Shown: positions 61,619 through 64,000 of the stretch, piece by piece
Position numbering within the stretch: the stretch's first letter is position 1
Layout of the letters: each line of letters begins with the position of its first letter
DNA from: Leclercia sp. 29361
GTDB lineage: Bacteria; Pseudomonadota; Gammaproteobacteria; Enterobacterales; Enterobacteriaceae
DNA length: 64,000 nucleotides
Assembly: GCF_011290365.1 (NCBI RefSeq)
Contig: NZ_CP049786.1
Location: 1,984,001 to 2,048,000 of the forward strand
Direction of reading: 5' to 3'
Notes under the pieces: model-generated
Seen by the model: the letters and a program-made list of their open reading frames with translations, nothing else
Database searches by the model: none
Told to the model about the DNA's origin: nothing
Made by a program: the position numbers and the translations under genes

Positions 61619-62864
61619 CGCGCTGCAGCAGTGGCACCGTCTGTTTGAGGCCCAGGGCGGGACGCGCTCTGAGCAGGCCCAGCAGCACCTGCAGCAGATG
61701 CTGCGCCTCGGCTTGCCGACGCGTAAGCATGAGAACTGGAAATATACTCCGCTGGACGGACTGCTTAACGGCGAGTTCGTTACCCGGCCTGCCAGCGTAA
61801 CCTCCGCCGATCGGGATGCACTGGCGCTGACCCTTGACGCCACCCGGCTGGTGTTTGTGGACGGGCGCTTTAGCCCCGAACTGAGCGACAGCCCTGACGA
61901 TAGCGGGTTTGAGGTCATTATTAATGATGAGCGTCAGAGCCTGACGGCACCGGTGCAGCCGGAGCTGTTTCTGCACCTCACCGAGAGCCTGGCCCAGAGC
62001 GTGACCCATATCCGCGTGAAGCGTGACCTACGACCTTCTAAGCCGTTGCTCTTACTACATGTAACTCAGGGTCTGGCAGGCGAAGAAATTAATACTGCTC
62101 ATTACCGCCATCATCTTGAGCTGGCGCAGGGTGCAGAAGCAACCATCATTGAGCATTACGTTAGTCTTAATGAGATGCGGCACTTCACCGGCTCGCGTCT
62201 GACCATGAACGTGGCGGCCAACGCTCAGCTGCACCATATCAAACTGGCGTTTGAGAATGCGGCAAGCCACCACTTCGCCCATAACGATCTGCTGCTTGCC
62301 GCCGATGCGGCGGCCTACAGCCACAGCTTCCTGCTGGGTGGGGCGGTACTGCGCCATAACACCAGCACCCAGTTGAACGGCGAAAACACCACGCTGCGCA
62401 TCAACAGCCTGGCGATGCCGGTGAAAACCGAAGTGTGCGACACCCGCACTTGGCTGGAGCACAACAAGGGCTACTGCAACAGCCGTCAGCTGCACAAAAC
62501 CATCGTCAGCGATAAGGGCCGGGCGGTCTTTAACGGGTTGATTAACGTGGCGCAGCACGCCATCAAAACCGACGGGCAGATGACCAACAACAATCTGCTA
62601 ATGGGTCGGCTGGCGGAGGTGGACACCAAACCGCAGCTGGAGATCTATGCCGATGATGTGAAGTGCAGCCACGGGGCAACGGTGGGTCGGATTGATGACG
62701 AGCAGATGTTCTATCTGCGCTCCCGCGGGATCGACAAGCAGGCGGCAGAGAAGATGATCATTTACGCCTTTGCCGCCGAGCTGACCGAAGCGCTCGGGGA
62801 TGAAACCTTAAGACAGCAGGTGCTGGCGCGTATCGGTCAGCGTCTGCCCGGAGGTGTGGCATGA
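61593..62864 (+). CDS. sufD: Fe-S assembly protein SufD
   Basis: SufB-like partner in SufBC2D needed for iron acquisition by the complex. 423 aa, as in E. coli. [18 protein letters not shown], then a beta-helix core, and [25 protein letters not shown] near the end. The start lies inside sufC, and the stop overlaps the sufS start (ATGA). Confidence 0.98.
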   Translation: MAGLANSSNALQQWHRLFEAQGGTRSEQAQQHLQQMLRLGLPTRKHENWKYTPLDGLLNGEFVTRPASVTSADRDALALTLDATRLVFVDGRFSPELSDSPDDSGFEVIINDERQSLTAPVQPELFLHLTESLAQSVTHIRVKRDLRPSKPLLLLHVTQGLAGEEINTAHYRHHLELAQGAEATIIEHYVSLNEMRHFTGSRLTMNVAANAQLHHIKLAFENAASHHFAHNDLLLAADAAAYSHSFLLGGAVLRHNTSTQLNGENTTLRINSLAMPVKTEVCDTRTWLEHNKGYCNSRQLHKTIVSDKGRAVFNGLINVAQHAIKTDGQMTNNNLLMGRLAEVDTKPQLEIYADDVKCSHGATVGRIDDEQMFYLRSRGIDKQAAEKMIIYAFAAELTEALGDETLRQQVLARIGQRLPGGVA

Positions 62865-64000
62865 GTTTTCCTGTAGAGAGAGTGCGGGCGGATTTTCCGG
62901 TCCTGACCCGTGAAGTGAACGGTCTGCCGCTTGCCTATCTCGACAGCGCCGCCAGCGCGCAAAAGCCCGCGCAGGTGATCGAGGCCGAGGCAGAGTTTTA
63001 CCGGCACGGTTATGCCGCGGTGCACCGGGGGATCCACACCCTCAGCGCCGAAGCCACGCAGCGGATGGAGAACGTCCGTACCCGGGCGGCGGCGTTTTTG
63101 AATGCCCGCTCCCCGGAAGAGCTGGTGTTTGTCCGCGGCACCACCGAAGGGATCAACCTGGTGGCCAACAGCTGGGGCAGTGCCGAGGTCCATGCGGGGG
63201 ATAACATCATCATCACCCAGATGGAGCACCACGCTAATATCGTGCCGTGGCAGATGCTGTGTGAACGCGTCGGAGCCGAACTGCGGGTGATCCCGCTCAA
63301 TCAGGACGGCACCCTACAGCTTGAACGGCTTGAGACGCTATTGGACGAGCGCACCCGGCTGGTGACCCTCACCCAAATCTCCAACGTGCTGGGTACCGAA
63401 AACCCGGTGGCGGAGATCATTGCTAAAGCGCACCAGGTCGGCGCAAAAGTGCTGGTGGACGGGGCCCAGGCGGTGATGCACCACACCGTGGACGTGCAGG
63501 CATTGGACTGCGATTTCTACGTCTTCTCCGGGCATAAGCTGTACGGCCCGACCGGGATCGGCGTGCTGTACGTTAAAGACGACATCCTGCAGAAGATGCC
63601 GCCGTGGGAAGGGGGCGGATCGATGATCGCTACCGTCAGCCTGAGCGAAGGCACCACCTACGCCCGGGCGCCCTGGCGTTTTGAAGCCGGGACGCCCAAC
63701 ACCGGGGGGATTATCGGCCTCGGGGCGGCGATAGAGTATGTCTCGTCCATTGGCCTGGATGCCATTGCCGAATATGAGCAGACGCTGATGCACTACGCGC
63801 TGGCAGAGTTGGCCAGCGTGCCGGATCTGACCCTGTATGGCCCGGCAGACCGTCAGGGGGTGATCGCCTTTAATCTGGGGAAACACCACGCCTATGACGT
63901 CGGCAGTTTTCTCGATAACTACGGGGTGGCGGTGCGCACCGGACACCACTGCGCCATGCCGCTGATGGCGTTCTATCAGGTACCGGCGATGTGCCGCGCA
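62861..64000 (+). CDS. sufS: Cysteine desulfurase SufS, partial
   Basis: PLP enzyme taking sulfur from cysteine for SufE. 380 codons are present and the gene is cut by the window edge (E. coli 406 aa). PLP-binding Lys226 in [10 protein letters not shown]; catalytic Cys364 in GHHCAMPLM; Arg379 is the penultimate visible residue. [10 protein letters not shown] and GAQAVMHH are standard. sufE would follow outside. Confidence 0.98.
   Translation, partial: MSFPVERVRADFPVLTREVNGLPLAYLDSAASAQKPAQVIEAEAEFYRHGYAAVHRGIHTLSAEATQRMENVRTRAAAFLNARSPEELVFVRGTTEGINLVANSWGSAEVHAGDNIIITQMEHHANIVPWQMLCERVGAELRVIPLNQDGTLQLERLETLLDERTRLVTLTQISNVLGTENPVAEIIAKAHQVGAKVLVDGAQAVMHHTVDVQALDCDFYVFSGHKLYGPTGIGVLYVKDDILQKMPPWEGGGSMIATVSLSEGTTYARAPWRFEAGTPNTGGIIGLGAAIEYVSSIGLDAIAEYEQTLMHYALAELASVPDLTLYGPADRQGVIAFNLGKHHAYDVGSFLDNYGVAVRTGHHCAMPLMAFYQVPAMCRA

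Overview
The window is a chromosomal segment of an enterobacterium (family Enterobacteriaceae). Nearly every gene can be matched from memory to an Escherichia coli K-12 protein of the same or almost the same length, and the gene order follows the E. coli 38-39 min region (ast operon to suf operon). The insertions relative to that order are a lone kduD, a heme-uptake operon and a fimbrial/regulator island, which suggests an Enterobacter/Lelliottia/Leclercia-type genome. The genus cannot be fixed from the sequence alone.

Layout. 1-1188: end of the arginine succinyltransferase operon (astB, astE). 1528-5212: stress and housekeeping genes spy, ves, cho, nadE, osmE. 5281-10720: the chitobiose operon chbBCARFG with its control region and a likely ChiX-RNA trap between chbB and chbC. 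10763-20344: katE, cedA, tcyP, ydjM (with a LexA box), a solitary kduD (with a KdgR box), yniC, yniB, yniA, ydiZ, pfkB. 20594-22697: ydiY behind a terminator-like leader hairpin, a small exported protein, yniD, and the thrS leader. 22698-29844: translation cluster thrS-infC-rpmI-rplT-pheM-pheST-ihfA, with an AUU start on infC and the pheM attenuator. 29946-35312: btuCED, nlpC, ydiV, selO. 35309-41265: Fur-controlled heme uptake operon hemP-hmuRSTUV. 41371-46121: aroH (TrpR operator), ppsR and ppsA. 46236-51316: sRNA RprA, ydiK, ydiJ, menI. 51419-51534: a probable small RNA in the E. coli rydB position, behind a good RcsB-type box. 51538-58465: two tandem CRP-like/IprA-like winged-helix regulators divergent from a four-gene chaperone-usher fimbrial operon that ends in a LuxR-type regulator. 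58514-64000: a 31-residue membrane protein and sufABCDS, with sufS cut by the window edge.

The least ordinary part is 51.4-58.5 kb. The 505-bp region between the paralogous regulators and the fimbrial operon carries three 16-bp palindromes of the form RGTCTA-N4-TRGACY. One of them overlaps a plausible -35 element of the nearest regulator gene. This looks like an uncharacterised operator set for a self-contained fimbrial control module. Iron and envelope-stress control recurs through the window: Fur boxes before hemP and sufA, a BaeR-type box before spy, and RcsB-type boxes before rprA and the putative small RNA.
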